From Accumulibacter sp. (lineage in GTDB: Bacteria; Pseudomonadota; Gammaproteobacteria; Burkholderiales; Rhodocyclaceae), in NCBI RefSeq assembly GCF_023806635.1, contig NZ_JAMTDQ010000042.1:1-64000 (forward strand): a DNA stretch of 64,000 nt, written 5' to 3'. The first letter of the stretch is position 1. Every line of letters begins with the position of its first letter. Made by a program: the position numbers and the translations under genes. The notes below the pieces were generated by a model. That model saw only the letters and a program-made list of their open reading frames with translations, was not told where the DNA came from and ran no database searches. Shown here in pieces: positions 1 to 11,330 of the stretch.

Positions 1-53
1 GCGCTTGCATGGCATGCAAGAGGTCCGCGGTTCGATCCCGCGTACCTCCACCA
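1..53 (+). tRNA. tRNA-Ala(GGC), 3' portion, 5' end outside the window
   Basis: The window starts inside a tRNA. The anticodon stem-loop is CTTGC-ATGGCAT-GCAAG (4-20) with anticodon GGC, giving alanine. The T arm is CGCGG-TTCGATC-CCGCG (26-42). The 3' acceptor strand TACCTCC (43-49) is followed by A and an encoded CCA ending at 53. About 23 nt, comprising the 5' acceptor strand and D arm, lie upstream of the window. It probably shares a transcript with the tRNA-Glu 25 nt downstream. Confidence 0.93.
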
Positions 54-78
54 GCGCAGCGAAAGATCATTGATCCGG

Positions 79-154
79 GTCCCCATCGTCTAGAGGCCCA
101 GGACACTACCCTTTCACGGTAGGTACCGGGGTTCGAATCCCCGTGGGGACGCCA
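79..154 (+). tRNA. tRNA-Glu(UUC)
   Basis: Complete 76-nt tRNA. The acceptor stem pairs GTCCCCA (79-85) with TGGGGAC (144-150), followed by discriminator G151 and an encoded CCA (152-154). The anticodon stem CTACC/GGTAG encloses the loop CTTTCAC, with anticodon TTC at 113-115. The T arm contains the usual GTTCGAATC. It sits 25 nt after tRNA-Ala, the spacing of a tRNA operon. Confidence 0.97.
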
Positions 155-2335
<2,181 letters not shown>

Positions 2336-2375
2336 TACGTTGGAGCGCGACGGCGCACAACCGCCGCACAGCAGG

Positions 2376-2720
2376 CTAGAAGTCGCTGGCGGCCTCCCAG
2401 AGGACGAAGCCCTCTTCCTGTTGCGTCCACTGCAGCAGCTCGATCAATGGAAACGCTCGCTGGCCGAGGCCGACGGGCCTTGACTCGTCTTCGTCGCCGA
2501 CGGTACTGGCGCGTCCGCCGTCGTCGCCCGATGAGGCGGGTGGCGTGGCTTTATGCTCGGCGGCTGCCTGGCGCAGGCGTGTGATTGCTTCCGGCAGCTG
2601 TTCGGTGGTGATGACGCCGCGAGCACTGCAGTCCTTGCCGATGGCCTGCAGCAGCTGTCGTGCGATGGCGGCGAACATCATGATCTGGCCGGAGGTGCTT
2701 GATGTGAACTTGACCAGCAT
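2376..2720 (-). CDS. DUF1840 family protein
   Basis: A small 114-residue protein of the DUF1840 family, which is common in betaproteobacteria and has no established function. The N-terminus (MLVKFTSSTSGQIMMFA) is the family hallmark. A hydrophilic linker of about 35 residues rich in Gly, Asp and Ser follows, then a C-terminal helix (AFPLIELLQWTQQEEGFVLW). There is no signal peptide or membrane segment, so it is probably cytosolic. The start ATG (2718-2720) has AAGGAG (complement of 2730-2735) upstream. The open frame continues further upstream, but that stretch overlaps rsuA antisense and is not protein-like. It converges with thiC and diverges from rsuA. Confidence 0.85.
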   Translation of the reverse strand: MLVKFTSSTSGQIMMFAAIARQLLQAIGKDCSARGVITTEQLPEAITRLRQAAAEHKATPPASSGDDGGRASTVGDEDESRPVGLGQRAFPLIELLQWTQQEEGFVLWEAASDF

Positions 2721-2791
2721 CGCTCGCGTCTCCTTGGGTCGTGAACCGTACAGCCATTGTGGCAGGTACGGGATCGAATGACAATAGCGTG

Positions 2792-3565
2792 ATGGAGCTC
2801 GCTCGCCTGTTGCAGTCGCAGGGTTTCGGCAGTCGCGCCGAGTGTCGGGCGCTGGTCGCCAGCGGCCGGGTGTGCGTGAACGGTAGGCGGTGTACCGACT
2901 GGGCGAGGCCGTACGAAGGCGAGGGACTGGTCTTTTCGGTCGATGATGTCTCCTGGCGCTATCGCCAAGCGGCCTATTTGGCGCTGCACAAGCCCGCGGG
3001 CTACGAGTGTTCGCATCGGCCACAACGGCATCAGAGCGTTTACTCGTTGTTGCCGCGGCCACTGACGAGGCGCGGCGTACAGGCGGTTGGCCGCCTCGAC
3101 CAGGATACGACGGGTCTACTGCTGCTGAGCGATGATGGCGCCTTCGTTCACCGCTACACTTCACCCCGTAAGCTGGTCGAGAAGGTCTATGAGGTCAGAA
3201 CGCGGCATATGGTCGATGACGGGCAAGTGCGGACCCTGCTCGAAGGTGTGACGCTGCGCGATGAAGCCCTGCCGGTGGCTGCAGCGGGCTGCGAGCGCCT
3301 GGACGACAGGCACTTGCGCCTGAGCCTGACGCTCGGTCGCTACCACCTCGTCAAACGGATGCTGGCGGCGGTCGGCAACCGCGTGGAGAGTCTTCATCGG
3401 GTGGCCATAGGCGGCTTCGTGCTGCCGCCAGACCTGCGCGCAGGGGAGTGGATCTGGCTCGAGGCGGCTGACCTCGATCTTCTGGCTGTCGGTAGGCTGA
3501 CGGCAGCGGGCGGTGACCCGGTGCACGGCGACCGTCCGGCGACATTGGGAGGGCAAGGATCGTGA
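2792..3565 (+). CDS. rsuA: 16S rRNA pseudouridine synthase, RsuA family
   Basis: Predicted to convert a 16S rRNA uridine (position 516 in E. coli) to pseudouridine. The first 60 residues form an S4 RNA-binding domain (GFGSRAECRALVASGRVCVN). It is followed by the synthase fold with the catalytic motif VGRLDQDTTGLLLLSDDG, where the Asp is the nucleophile, and by KPAGYECSHRPQRHQSVY, which resembles RsuA rather than RluB/E/F. The length is 257 residues. ATG 2792 is chosen because the S4 domain begins there; a GTG lies one codon upstream (2789) and another in-frame GTG at 2741. RsuA versus a close RluB-like specificity cannot be settled from sequence alone. It diverges from the DUF1840 gene. Confidence 0.88.
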   Translation: MELARLLQSQGFGSRAECRALVASGRVCVNGRRCTDWARPYEGEGLVFSVDDVSWRYRQAAYLALHKPAGYECSHRPQRHQSVYSLLPRPLTRRGVQAVGRLDQDTTGLLLLSDDGAFVHRYTSPRKLVEKVYEVRTRHMVDDGQVRTLLEGVTLRDEALPVAAAGCERLDDRHLRLSLTLGRYHLVKRMLAAVGNRVESLHRVAIGGFVLPPDLRAGEWIWLEAADLDLLAVGRLTAAGGDPVHGDRPATLGGQGS

Positions 3566-3674
3566 TGAGAGCGCTGGCGTTGGTCGCTGTCGGGCGAATG
3601 CCGGCAGCTGCAGCTTTCGCCGGGGTGTCCAGCACCTGGCGCCGAAGTGATGCCCGCCCCGTTGGAGGCTGGCA

Positions 3675-4586
3675 ATGACCCTGACCGAACTGCGCTACAT
3701 CGTGGCACTGGCGCGCGAACGACACTTCGGGCATGCAGCCGAGAAGTGCCATGTGAGTCAGCCGACCCTGTCGGTGGCCGTCAAGAAGGTTGAGCAGCGC
3801 CATGGCGTGGTTCTTTTCGAGCGCTCCTCGGCAGACGTACGCCTGACGATGATGGGTGAGCAGATTGCGCGACAGGCGGAGCGGGTACTGGAGGAGGCCG
3901 CGCGGCTGAAGGAGATCGTGGCGCAGGGCAAGGACCCGTTGCTGGGGCCGTTGCGGCTGGGAGCGATCTATACGGTGGCACCTTATCTGCTGCCGCGGCT
4001 GATCCCCGCGCTGCACGCGCGCGCCCCCAGGATGCCGCTCTACCTGCAGGAAAACTTCACCGTCAACCTGGCAGGGCAACTGCGGCGGGGAGATCTCGAC
4101 GTGATCGTCGTCGCCCTGCCGTTTGCCGAGCCCGGCGTCGTTTCGCGAGTGGTTTACGAAGAGCCTTTCTGCGTCGTGATGCCACCACGGCATCCACTGA
4201 CGCAGCACGAGCGGATTGACGCTCGGCAGGTCGCCGCCGAGAACCTGTTGCTGCTGGGCAATGGCAACTGCTTTCGGGATCAGGTGGTGCAGGCCTGTCC
4301 GCAACTATCGGCGCCTGGCGGAACCGATGGCTCGCTGGAAGGCAGCTCGCTGGAGACGGTGCGCTACATGATAGCCAGTGGAGCCGGGATTTCGGTTGTT
4401 CCGGCATCGGCAGCGGCGTCCTGGCCGCCTGCGGATTCCCTGTTGAGCGTGCGCCCGTTCAGCGAGCCGGTACCGGTACGGAAGGTGGTGATTGCGTGGC
4501 GGGCGACGTTTCCCAGGCCGCAGGCGATAGATGTCCTGCTTGCAGCGATCGTCGATTGCCCTCCGCCGGGAGTGCTCATCGTCTGA
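3675..4586 (+). CDS. oxyR: Hydrogen-peroxide sensing LysR regulator OxyR
   Basis: A 303-residue LysR-type regulator: winged HTH at residues 1-60 (HFGHAAEKCHVSQPTLSVAV), linker helix, then a periplasmic-binding-protein-like effector domain. It resembles OxyR throughout (GPLRLGAIYTVAPYLLPRLIP; SSLETVRYMIASGAGISVVP). Both redox cysteines of OxyR are present at exactly the E. coli positions, Cys199 and Cys208 (NCFRDQVVQAC), so a peroxide-driven disulfide switch is expected. GGAGG lies about 6 nt before the ATG. OxyR usually activates catalase, peroxiredoxin and iron-handling genes, but none is adjacent here; topB converges from the other side. Confidence 0.94.
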   Translation: MTLTELRYIVALARERHFGHAAEKCHVSQPTLSVAVKKVEQRHGVVLFERSSADVRLTMMGEQIARQAERVLEEAARLKEIVAQGKDPLLGPLRLGAIYTVAPYLLPRLIPALHARAPRMPLYLQENFTVNLAGQLRRGDLDVIVVALPFAEPGVVSRVVYEEPFCVVMPPRHPLTQHERIDARQVAAENLLLLGNGNCFRDQVVQACPQLSAPGGTDGSLEGSSLETVRYMIASGAGISVVPASAAASWPPADSLLSVRPFSEPVPVRKVVIAWRATFPRPQAIDVLLAAIVDCPPPGVLIV

Positions 4587-4603
4587 CTGAGGTCGGGAAG
4601 CGG

Positions 4604-4619
4604 TGTTTCACGTGGAACG
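4604..4619. promoter_or_regulatory. parS-like ParB-binding site (14/16)
   Basis: The sequence TGTTTCACGTGGAACG differs from the chromosomal parS consensus TGTTTCACGTGAAACA at two positions, 12 and 16. It lies in the short convergent gap between oxyR and topB, 6.7 kb from the perfect site at 11349. ParB often tolerates such variants with lower affinity. Binding here is inferred. Confidence 0.6.
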
Positions 4620-4649
4620 GGAGTGTCATCTGCGTCAACAGCCGGTCAG

Positions 4650-7244
4650 TCAGCCGACAGCCTTTCGGCGTCTTGTCGGCGGCGTTTCGGTGGTCGAGAC
4701 GGCTGTCGTTGCAGCCGTCTTGCTGGCTGCGCTGAGTGCTTTCGCAGCGGTCGGCTTCGGTTCCCACTTCTCGAACTCGAAGCCGACCTTGCCGTCGGCC
4801 GTACGGACCAGATAGGCGGAAAACTTGCGGCGGGTGCGGGCAGATACGAATCCTCGCAGCAGCTCGGAACGTCCGTCTGCAAGGAGCCTGCGCATCTGCT
4901 CGGGTTCGATGGGTTGCTGCAGGATGATGGTGCCCGAGCGGAAGTCGCAGCTGCGGCCCGCGGTGACGGACCTTTCGCAGACGTAGGCGAGGCCGTGGCG
5001 AAAGACACGGGCACCACACTTGGGACACGCACCGAGCGCCTCGCTTTCGGAGAAGTCCGGCTCATCGGCGCTGCCATCGTCGTTGACGCTGCCCTGGCCG
5101 AAATCGAAAACGGGTGCATTCTCTTCATTGAGCAGGATGATGGCTCTGAACGGGCGGCCGAGCCTGTTGCGAAAGCCGGTCAGTGGGCCGATCCGCCGTT
5201 GCTCGAGTAGCTCGTCGATCTCGCGCGCTTCGAACTGGCGCCCGGCGACGATTTTCCAGAGCGAGAAGTCGCAGCCCTGGCACTGGAACTTCTTGTACGT
5301 CTCCCTGATGACCGCGCCGCACTTGGGACAGGGAGCCGCCAGCTCGCCGAAATCACCGGGAACGCTGTCGCTGTCGTAGCTCTTGGCGCGGTCGACGATC
5401 CTCCGGGTCATTTCCGCGATCTCGCGCATGAAGTCGTCGCGCGTCAGTTCGCCACGCTCCATCCGTGCCAGTTTCCACTCCCACTCGCCGGTCAGTTCGG
5501 GTGCGGTCAACTCGGGGATGCCGAGTCCATTGAGCAGGGTCATCAGGGAGAAGGCCTTGGCAGTCGGGAGCAGCTCGCGACCTTCGCGCAGCAGATACTG
5601 TTCCGCCAACAGGTTCTCGATGATCTGGGCGCGCGTGGCCGGCGTGCCCAGACCTCGGCCGGCCATAGCCGCGCGCAGTTCCTCGTCGTCCATGGCCTTG
5701 CCAGCGCCCTCCATTGCCGTCAGGAGCGTGGCTTCGGAGTAGCGCGCCGGTGGGCGGGTCTGATGCCCTGAGACCACCACATCGCTGGTGCGCACCATCT
5801 CCCCTGGCACGACCGCTACGAGGTTGCCGTCTTCGCCCTCCTGCGCCTCGCGGCCATAGACGGCCAGCCAGCCGGCATTGACGAGAATCCGGCCTTCGCT
5901 CTTGAAGGGCTCACCCTCGACGCGGGTGATGCGGGTAGTGATCTGGTACTCCGCAGCTGGATGGAAGACGGCAAGGAATCGCTTGACGACCATGTCGTAG
6001 AGCTTCGACTCGGGCTCGGAAAGGTGCTTTGGGGCCTGCAACGTTGGAATGATCGCGAAGTGATCGGCGACCTTGGCGTTGTTGAAAATCCTCTTGTTGG
6101 GCTGCACCCAGTGACGTTCAAGGATCGTCTGCGCAAAGGGGGCATAACTCGCCAGCAGCCCTTCGGCATGCGCCTTGCTGCCCGCATCACCGGCGAGCAT
6201 CGCCAGCGTGCTGGTCACAGTCGGCCGGTAGTCCTCGGGCAAGGCGCGGGAGTCGGTGCGCGGGTAGGTGAGGACCTTGTGTTTCTCGTACAGTGCCTGT
6301 GCCAGCCCAAGAGTGGCCTTGGCGGAGAAGCCGAAGCGGCTGTTCGCCTCGCGCTGCAGGCTCGTGAGGTCATAGAGGAGGGGCGAGACCTGGCTGGATG
6401 CCTTGGATTCCTCGCTGACGCTGCCCGGCTTGCCAAGACACTTCCGTTGCAGGACTGTTGCCCGCTCCTCGTCCCACAGCCGGTCGGCGCGGGCGTGCTC
6501 ATCGTCGTCCTTGCCCTGGAACTTCTCGTCGAACCACTTCCCGCGGTAGTCGCCGGCGGCGCAGACGAAGCGGCCCTCCAGTTCCCAGAAGGCGCGCGGC
6601 CTGAACCTGCGGATGCGGTCCTCGCGGTCGACGATCAGCGCCAGCGTCGGAGTCTGGACGCGCCCGACTGTGGTCAGGTGGAAGCCGCCGGTCTTGGAGT
6701 TGAACGCCGTCATCGCCCGTGTGCCATTGATGCCGACCAACCAGTCGGATTCCGAACGACAGACCGCTGCCTGCGCCAGCCCGTGCATCTCGCCGCCCCG
6801 GCGCAGCCGGGTAAAACCCTCGCGGATAGCTTGCGGCGTCATCGACTGCAGCCATAGCCGCTCGACGGCCTTGCCGCTGCCCGCGTGCTGGCTGATGTAG
6901 TTGAAGATCAACTCGCCTTCACGACCGGCGTCACAGGCGTTGACCAGAGTGACGACGTCCTTGCGTTTGATGAGACGCAGCAGCAACTTGAGGCGTGCTT
7001 CCGTCTTGGCGATCGGCTGCAGCGCGAAATGCGGAGGAATCACCGGCAGGTGAGCAAAGGACCACTTGCCCCTCTTGACCTCATACTCGGCGGGGCAGGC
7101 CAGTTCAAGCAGATGGCCGATGGCCGAAGAGAGAACGTAATCCTCACTCTCGAAATAGTCCTCATGGCGAACGAAACCGCCCAGAGCTCGCGCGATGTCG
7201 GCGGCGACGGACGGCTTCTCGGCAATGATCAGTTTCTTGCTCAT
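4650..7244 (-). CDS. topB: DNA topoisomerase III (type IA), long C-terminal form
   Basis: A type IA topoisomerase that relaxes negative supercoils and decatenates DNA through a 5'-phosphotyrosine intermediate. The protein has 864 residues. The Toprim domain starts at once (KLIIAEKPSVAADIARALGG), with acidic residues in VNACDAGREGELIF. The catalytic tyrosine is Tyr327 in LTYPRTDSRALP, matching Tyr328 of E. coli TopB. After the core, two zinc-ribbon-like units follow (CPKCGAVI...CQGC and CPKCGARV...C), then a basic Ala/Thr-rich tail. E. coli TopB has about 650 residues, so this is an extended family form. ATG 7244 begins the family N-terminus (MSKKLIIAEKP); the open frame upstream of it is not protein-like. 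The 280-nt gap to dprA holds no recognisable gene. Confidence 0.96.
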   Translation of the reverse strand: MSKKLIIAEKPSVAADIARALGGFVRHEDYFESEDYVLSSAIGHLLELACPAEYEVKRGKWSFAHLPVIPPHFALQPIAKTEARLKLLLRLIKRKDVVTLVNACDAGREGELIFNYISQHAGSGKAVERLWLQSMTPQAIREGFTRLRRGGEMHGLAQAAVCRSESDWLVGINGTRAMTAFNSKTGGFHLTTVGRVQTPTLALIVDREDRIRRFRPRAFWELEGRFVCAAGDYRGKWFDEKFQGKDDDEHARADRLWDEERATVLQRKCLGKPGSVSEESKASSQVSPLLYDLTSLQREANSRFGFSAKATLGLAQALYEKHKVLTYPRTDSRALPEDYRPTVTSTLAMLAGDAGSKAHAEGLLASYAPFAQTILERHWVQPNKRIFNNAKVADHFAIIPTLQAPKHLSEPESKLYDMVVKRFLAVFHPAAEYQITTRITRVEGEPFKSEGRILVNAGWLAVYGREAQEGEDGNLVAVVPGEMVRTSDVVVSGHQTRPPARYSEATLLTAMEGAGKAMDDEELRAAMAGRGLGTPATRAQIIENLLAEQYLLREGRELLPTAKAFSLMTLLNGLGIPELTAPELTGEWEWKLARMERGELTRDDFMREIAEMTRRIVDRAKSYDSDSVPGDFGELAAPCPKCGAVIRETYKKFQCQGCDFSLWKIVAGRQFEAREIDELLEQRRIGPLTGFRNRLGRPFRAIILLNEENAPVFDFGQGSVNDDGSADEPDFSESEALGACPKCGARVFRHGLAYVCERSVTAGRSCDFRSGTIILQQPIEPEQMRRLLADGRSELLRGFVSARTRRKFSAYLVRTADGKVGFEFEKWEPKPTAAKALSAASKTAATTAVSTTETPPTRRRKAVG

Positions 7245-7524
7245 CGGGGTCTCTGTCAGCCGCAAAGGGGCCGACGGTGGGGTTGCGGGGTACTCCACAG
7301 CAGAGCTGCCTGCGGACGATGATAAGAGCAGTTCCCCGCGCTTGGCAAGCGAGCCCGACGAGCAGCCAGTCGGCAGCCGGCCTCCCGACCAGCCGGTGGT
7401 TGCCGGCAGGCGCGGTGGTGGCAGGCATGCCGTCAACAGCGCCGAGTCGCTCTGGCGTAGCCGCCCGCGACCGGTCTTGCCGTGGAAGCGCGTGCGGCGC
7501 CGGCCGGGAACTGCGTCGGGCGGC

Positions 7525-8658
7525 CTAGGAACGGCCGCTGGTCGATGGGCCCGACAGCCTCTGGTAGCGGCCGCCGGGCATGCTGCCGATCTGACCCTGC
7601 AGTTCGAGCTCGAGCAAGAGCACGGCAGCACACTCAGCGGTCAGGCCGGCCCGTGTGACCAATTCATCAAGGCTGAACGGATCGAAACCGAAGGACTGCA
7701 GGAGGCGCGCGGCATCTGTCGCTGTGTCCGCAGGCGCGTCCGCGACAGTCTCTGCCGTCGTTGTCGAGCTCTCCCTCGACACGTTCCAGCGTAGTTCGTC
7801 CAGGACGTCGGTGACGGTTTCCACCAGCTTTGCTCCCTGCTTGATCAGCCGGTGGCAGCCGCGCGATTGAGGCGAGTGGATCGATCCCGGGATCGCGAAG
7901 ACCTCTCGTCCCTGTTCCGCAGCGATGCGGGCGGTAATCAGCGAGCCGCTGTCGACGGTTGCTTCGATCACCAGCGTGCCGCGCGAGAAGCCGGCGATCA
8001 GCCGGTTGCGACGTGGGAAATTGGCCGCCACTGGTGGCGTGCCGAGGGCGAGCTCGGAGATGATCGTACCCCGGCGACCGATCTCTCGCGCCAGCTCCCG
8101 GTTGCGGGCGGGGTAAACACGGTCGATACCGGTTCCGATGAAAGCGACGGTGTTTCCCGATCGCGCCAGCGCACCCCGGTGCGCGCCGGCATCGATGCCC
8201 AGGGCGAGCCCGCTGGCAATCGTCAGACCGGCGTCGGCCAGCGCTGCGGCAAAGCGCTCGGCGTTGCCGAGGCCCTGTGGCGTCGGGTTGCGGCTGCCGA
8301 CGATCGCCAGAGCTGGCGAATTCAGGAGTTCGAGACGGCCGAGGACATAGAGCAGGGTGGGTGGATCAGGGGTCTGCAGAAGCGACTGCGGATACTCGGG
8401 ATCGGCGAGAGATACCAGGTGCTGTGCCGGCTGTGTCGACCATGCGAGAGCGCTCTCGAGTCGTTCCGCATCGTACTGGTCGAGCAGCAGGCTGGCGGCA
8501 CGTTCCCCCGCCACTGCCGCGAGCGCCGGGCGCTCAGCACTGAAGATCGCCTCCGGTGGACCAAAGGCGCGCAGCAGCTTGCGCTGCGTCTCGCCGCCAA
8601 TTCCCGGGGTCAGAGTCAGGCGCAGCCACGGCAGCAGCTCGGCTGCCCGGGTACCCAT
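7525..8658 (-). CDS. dprA: DNA-processing protein DprA (Smf)
   Basis: DprA binds incoming single-stranded DNA and loads RecA during natural transformation. The protein has 377 residues. An N-terminal helical region (about 1-80, LRLTLTPGIG) is followed by the Rossmann-like DprA core: AIVGSRNPTPQGLGNAERFA, GLTIASGLALGIDAGAHRGA, GTGIDRVYPARN, then FPRRNRLIAGFSRGTLVIEA. A C-terminal winged-helix-like segment follows (FDPFSLDELVTRAGL). Its ATG overlaps the stop codon of the upstream LysM gene (TAATG), so the two are translationally coupled. The LysM-dprA pairing next to def-fmt is common in betaproteobacteria. The gene smg (DUF494) that often follows dprA is not seen before topB. Confidence 0.95.
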   Translation of the reverse strand: MGTRAAELLPWLRLTLTPGIGGETQRKLLRAFGPPEAIFSAERPALAAVAGERAASLLLDQYDAERLESALAWSTQPAQHLVSLADPEYPQSLLQTPDPPTLLYVLGRLELLNSPALAIVGSRNPTPQGLGNAERFAAALADAGLTIASGLALGIDAGAHRGALARSGNTVAFIGTGIDRVYPARNRELAREIGRRGTIISELALGTPPVAANFPRRNRLIAGFSRGTLVIEATVDSGSLITARIAAEQGREVFAIPGSIHSPQSRGCHRLIKQGAKLVETVTDVLDELRWNVSRESSTTTAETVADAPADTATDAARLLQSFGFDPFSLDELVTRAGLTAECAAVLLLELELQGQIGSMPGGRYQRLSGPSTSGRS

Positions 8659-9677
8659 TACTGCGGCACGCGGGCGAAGTCGTTGACCTCGACGGTACCG
8701 ATGGCCTGAACGACGAGGCCGTAGGAAATCCGTTGAAAGGTGCGGAAGATGAACAACAGGCCGACCCGCTCCGGGGGTATCGGGATGACGACGGTGGCGT
8801 CGTATTCGTCGCGCTCGACGATCGTGCGGTTGCGCTCGAGAGCGAGCACGTGACCGATCTCCATGCCGTCGGCGCGGCCCCGGTTGATGGCGACGATCGA
8901 TCCCCGGCCGGCGGCATCGACACCGCCGTAGACCGATATCACTCGGCCGTCGACGGCAAAATCGGGCTTGTGGGGGACGTAGGGAACCAACTCGGGACGT
9001 ACCAGCGGCACCAGGCGGTCGCCACGTCCGATCTCCTCCTTCGACGTCAGGATCTCGAAGGTGGCCGGACTGCCGGGTTCGACCTGGCGTGCGGTACCCA
9101 GGTAGTAAGCCTGATAGCCGAGGATCTCGTTGCTTTCCGGATCGACCAGGGGCTTGCCTTGGCGGTAGATCTGCCATCCGCGCTGGCCGGGATCGGCATC
9201 GGCGACATAGGCACGGTCGCCGCGGCCAAGGAAAAGGCGGTCCGGCGGCAGGGCGACAATGCGCGCGGCGTTCGCGAGACCGTCCTTGTCGACGATCAGC
9301 GGCTCGGAAAGGAAAGGGCGGATTTCGTTCGGCGGAATCGGCGGTACGCCCGGGTCGATCCCCTCGGCGTAAACCTGGGGCATCAGCTTGGCACTCTGCA
9401 GGCGCAACCACGGGCTGCCGTCGGCGTGGCGTTCGAGGACGATGACGTCTCCCGGGTAGATGAGGTGTGGATTGCGGATCTCGGACCGGTTCATGCGCCA
9501 GATCAGCGGCCATTCCCACGGGTTCTTGAGGAACTTGCCGGCGATTCCCCAGAGCGTGTCTCCAGGGACGACGATGTGTCTTTCGGGAGCCCCGCTGGCC
9601 AGCTCGAGGCCCTGACCGGCAGCGCCGGACATTCCGCCAAGCGTGGCGAGGATGAAGGCGAACAGGAAGCGGATCAT
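8658..9677 (-). CDS. Exported LysM-domain protein
   Basis: A 339-residue protein with a signal peptide (MIRFLFAFILATLGGMSGAAG) and one LysM domain at about residues 33-82 (HIVVPGDTLWGIAGKFLKNP; NPHLIYPGDVIVL), so it probably binds peptidoglycan in the periplasm. The remaining roughly 250 residues are beta-rich without an enzyme motif I recognise. ATG 9677 has GAGGA about 8 nt upstream and starts the signal peptide; the longer frame to 9803 is not supported. It is coupled to dprA by the TAATG overlap and is divergent from def. The conserved partnership suggests an envelope role, possibly linked to DNA uptake, but that is speculation. Confidence 0.88.
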   Translation of the reverse strand: MIRFLFAFILATLGGMSGAAGQGLELASGAPERHIVVPGDTLWGIAGKFLKNPWEWPLIWRMNRSEIRNPHLIYPGDVIVLERHADGSPWLRLQSAKLMPQVYAEGIDPGVPPIPPNEIRPFLSEPLIVDKDGLANAARIVALPPDRLFLGRGDRAYVADADPGQRGWQIYRQGKPLVDPESNEILGYQAYYLGTARQVEPGSPATFEILTSKEEIGRGDRLVPLVRPELVPYVPHKPDFAVDGRVISVYGGVDAAGRGSIVAINRGRADGMEIGHVLALERNRTIVERDEYDATVVIPIPPERVGLLFIFRTFQRISYGLVVQAIGTVEVNDFARVPQ

Positions 9678-9858
9678 CGTGTTATCCTCGTACGTGTAGC
9701 CGCACTCTCGGGGGAACTCAGGGTCACTGCTCCTGTCGGAGCGTAGCGATTCGGCAGCCCGGCCGCCAAGCTTCCGGTGCGTGCGATACACGGACGCCGG
9801 CATTGTCGAGACACTGCCTTAAATTCTGCACGTAGTTACTTATTCGATCAAGTTTTTT

Positions 9859-10362
9859 ATGTCTTTGCTGCCGATACTTCGTTTCCCTGACCCACGTCTG
9901 AAAAAGGTTGCCGCGCCGGTGGTGGCCATCGATGACGGCATACGCCGGCTGGCGAGAGACATGGCGGAAACGATGTACGAGGCGCCGGGGATCGGTCTGG
10001 CGGCGACACAGGTGGACGTGCACCTGCGTTTGATCGTCGTCGATGCATCCGAAACCCGGGACCAGTTGCTCGTGCTCATCAATCCGGAAATCCAGGCGCA
10101 GGATGGCTTGCAGAAGTGCGAGGAGGGCTGTCTGTCGGTACCGGGCATCTACGATCGGGTCGAGAGGGCCGAGCATGTGGTGGTGCGCCATCTTGATCTC
10201 GACGGGCGGGAACAGGTCGTCGACGCCAGCGGCTTGCTGGCCGTCTGCCTGCAGCATGAAATCGATCACCTGCAAGGTCGGGTATTCGTCGAGCACCTGT
10301 CACAACTGAAGCAGTTGCGCATCCGTAGCAAGCTGGCCAAGCAGGCACGGATCACCGCATGA
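9859..10362 (+). CDS. def: Peptide deformylase
   Basis: Removes the N-formyl group from nascent polypeptides. The 167-residue protein has all three deformylase motifs: GIGLAATQ (motif I), EGCLSVPG (motif II, metal-binding Cys) and QHEIDHLQG (motif III, two metal-binding His and the catalytic Glu). No clear Shine-Dalgarno precedes ATG 9859, where the leader is AT-rich (AAGTTTTTT). The stop codon overlaps the fmt start as ATGA, so deformylase and formyltransferase are translationally coupled. Confidence 0.98.
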   Translation: MSLLPILRFPDPRLKKVAAPVVAIDDGIRRLARDMAETMYEAPGIGLAATQVDVHLRLIVVDASETRDQLLVLINPEIQAQDGLQKCEEGCLSVPGIYDRVERAEHVVVRHLDLDGREQVVDASGLLAVCLQHEIDHLQGRVFVEHLSQLKQLRIRSKLAKQARITA

Positions 10363-11285
10363 GGCTGGGCTTCGCCGGCACGCCCGATTTCGCGGCCGTT
10401 GCGCTGCGGGCCTTGCTGGTAGCCGGCCACGAGGTCGAGCTGGTGCTGACACAGCCCGATCGTGCCGCGGGCCGTGGCCTGGCCATGCGTCCGTCACCGG
10501 TGAAGCGACTGGCGCAAGCCGCGGGACTCAGGCTGCTGCAGCCACCGACACTGCGTGACCCGCTCGTCGAGCAAGAGATTCGTTCCCGCGACTTGGACGT
10601 CCTGGTCGTCGCCGCCTACGGGCTGATCTTGCCGCAGGCGATTCTCGACCTGCCGCTTTGGGGCTGCATCAACATCCACGCCTCGCTGCTGCCCCGCTGG
10701 CGTGGCGCGGCGCCGATCCAGCGCGCCATTCTGGCCGGAGATCGGGAAACCGGCATCAGCATCATGCAGATGGACGCCGGGCTGGACAGTGGCCCGGTGT
10801 TGTTGTCGGCGAGGCAGGACATTCGTGACGATGACACCGCCGCTTCGCTGCACGACCGGCTGGCCGATCTGGGTGCCGGCCTCCTGCTCGAGGTACTCGA
10901 TCGACTGCCGTTCGCCGGCTGCGAGCAGCCGGCTGAAGGGATTGCCTACGCCGCCAAGATCGACAAGGCTGAGGCTGTGCTCGACTGGCGCCTGCCTGCC
11001 GTGCAGCTCGCACGGCAGGTGCGAGCCTTCAATCCGCTGCCGGTGGCACGTTGCTCTCTGGGCAGCAGCGTGCTCAAGGTCTGGGCAGCACGTCCGCTGG
11101 CCGCATGCGGTGCTCCCGGCCTTGTCCTTGGGGCTGGCCGGGACGGACTGCTGATCGCCTGTGGTGAAGGAGCCCTATGCATCGAAGAGGTGCAGCAGGC
11201 GGGTGGGCGGCGCATGTCGGCGGCGGAGTTCCTCAACGGCCTGGCGGTACCGGTTGGTTCCCGCTGCCCGCTGCTGGCGCCCTGA
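10359..11285 (+). CDS. fmt: Methionyl-tRNA formyltransferase
   Basis: Transfers a formyl group from 10-formyltetrahydrofolate to initiator Met-tRNA. The protein has 308 residues. The N-terminal Rossmann domain ([16 protein letters not shown]) carries the catalytic region [18 protein letters not shown] with its Asn and His, and [12 protein letters not shown] with the catalytic Asp. A C-terminal OB-like domain starts at about residue 205. The start overlaps the def stop by 4 nt. The downstream neighbour is the convergent S1/P1-type nuclease gene. Confidence 0.98.
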   Translation: MRLGFAGTPDFAAVALRALLVAGHEVELVLTQPDRAAGRGLAMRPSPVKRLAQAAGLRLLQPPTLRDPLVEQEIRSRDLDVLVVAAYGLILPQAILDLPLWGCINIHASLLPRWRGAAPIQRAILAGDRETGISIMQMDAGLDSGPVLLSARQDIRDDDTAASLHDRLADLGAGLLLEVLDRLPFAGCEQPAEGIAYAAKIDKAEAVLDWRLPAVQLARQVRAFNPLPVARCSLGSSVLKVWAARPLAACGAPGLVLGAGRDGLLIACGEGALCIEEVQQAGGRRMSAAEFLNGLAVPVGSRCPLLAP

Positions 11286-11330
11286 ACGCTGCCTGCTTGC
11301 GTTTCCGGAACGGACGCTGTGGGTTGGTCT

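Noticed and set aside
7245-7524. Expected smg (DUF494) gene between dprA and topB
   Set aside because: No open frame resembling DUF494 is present in the 280-nt gap. Its absence is noted, but it may be elsewhere.
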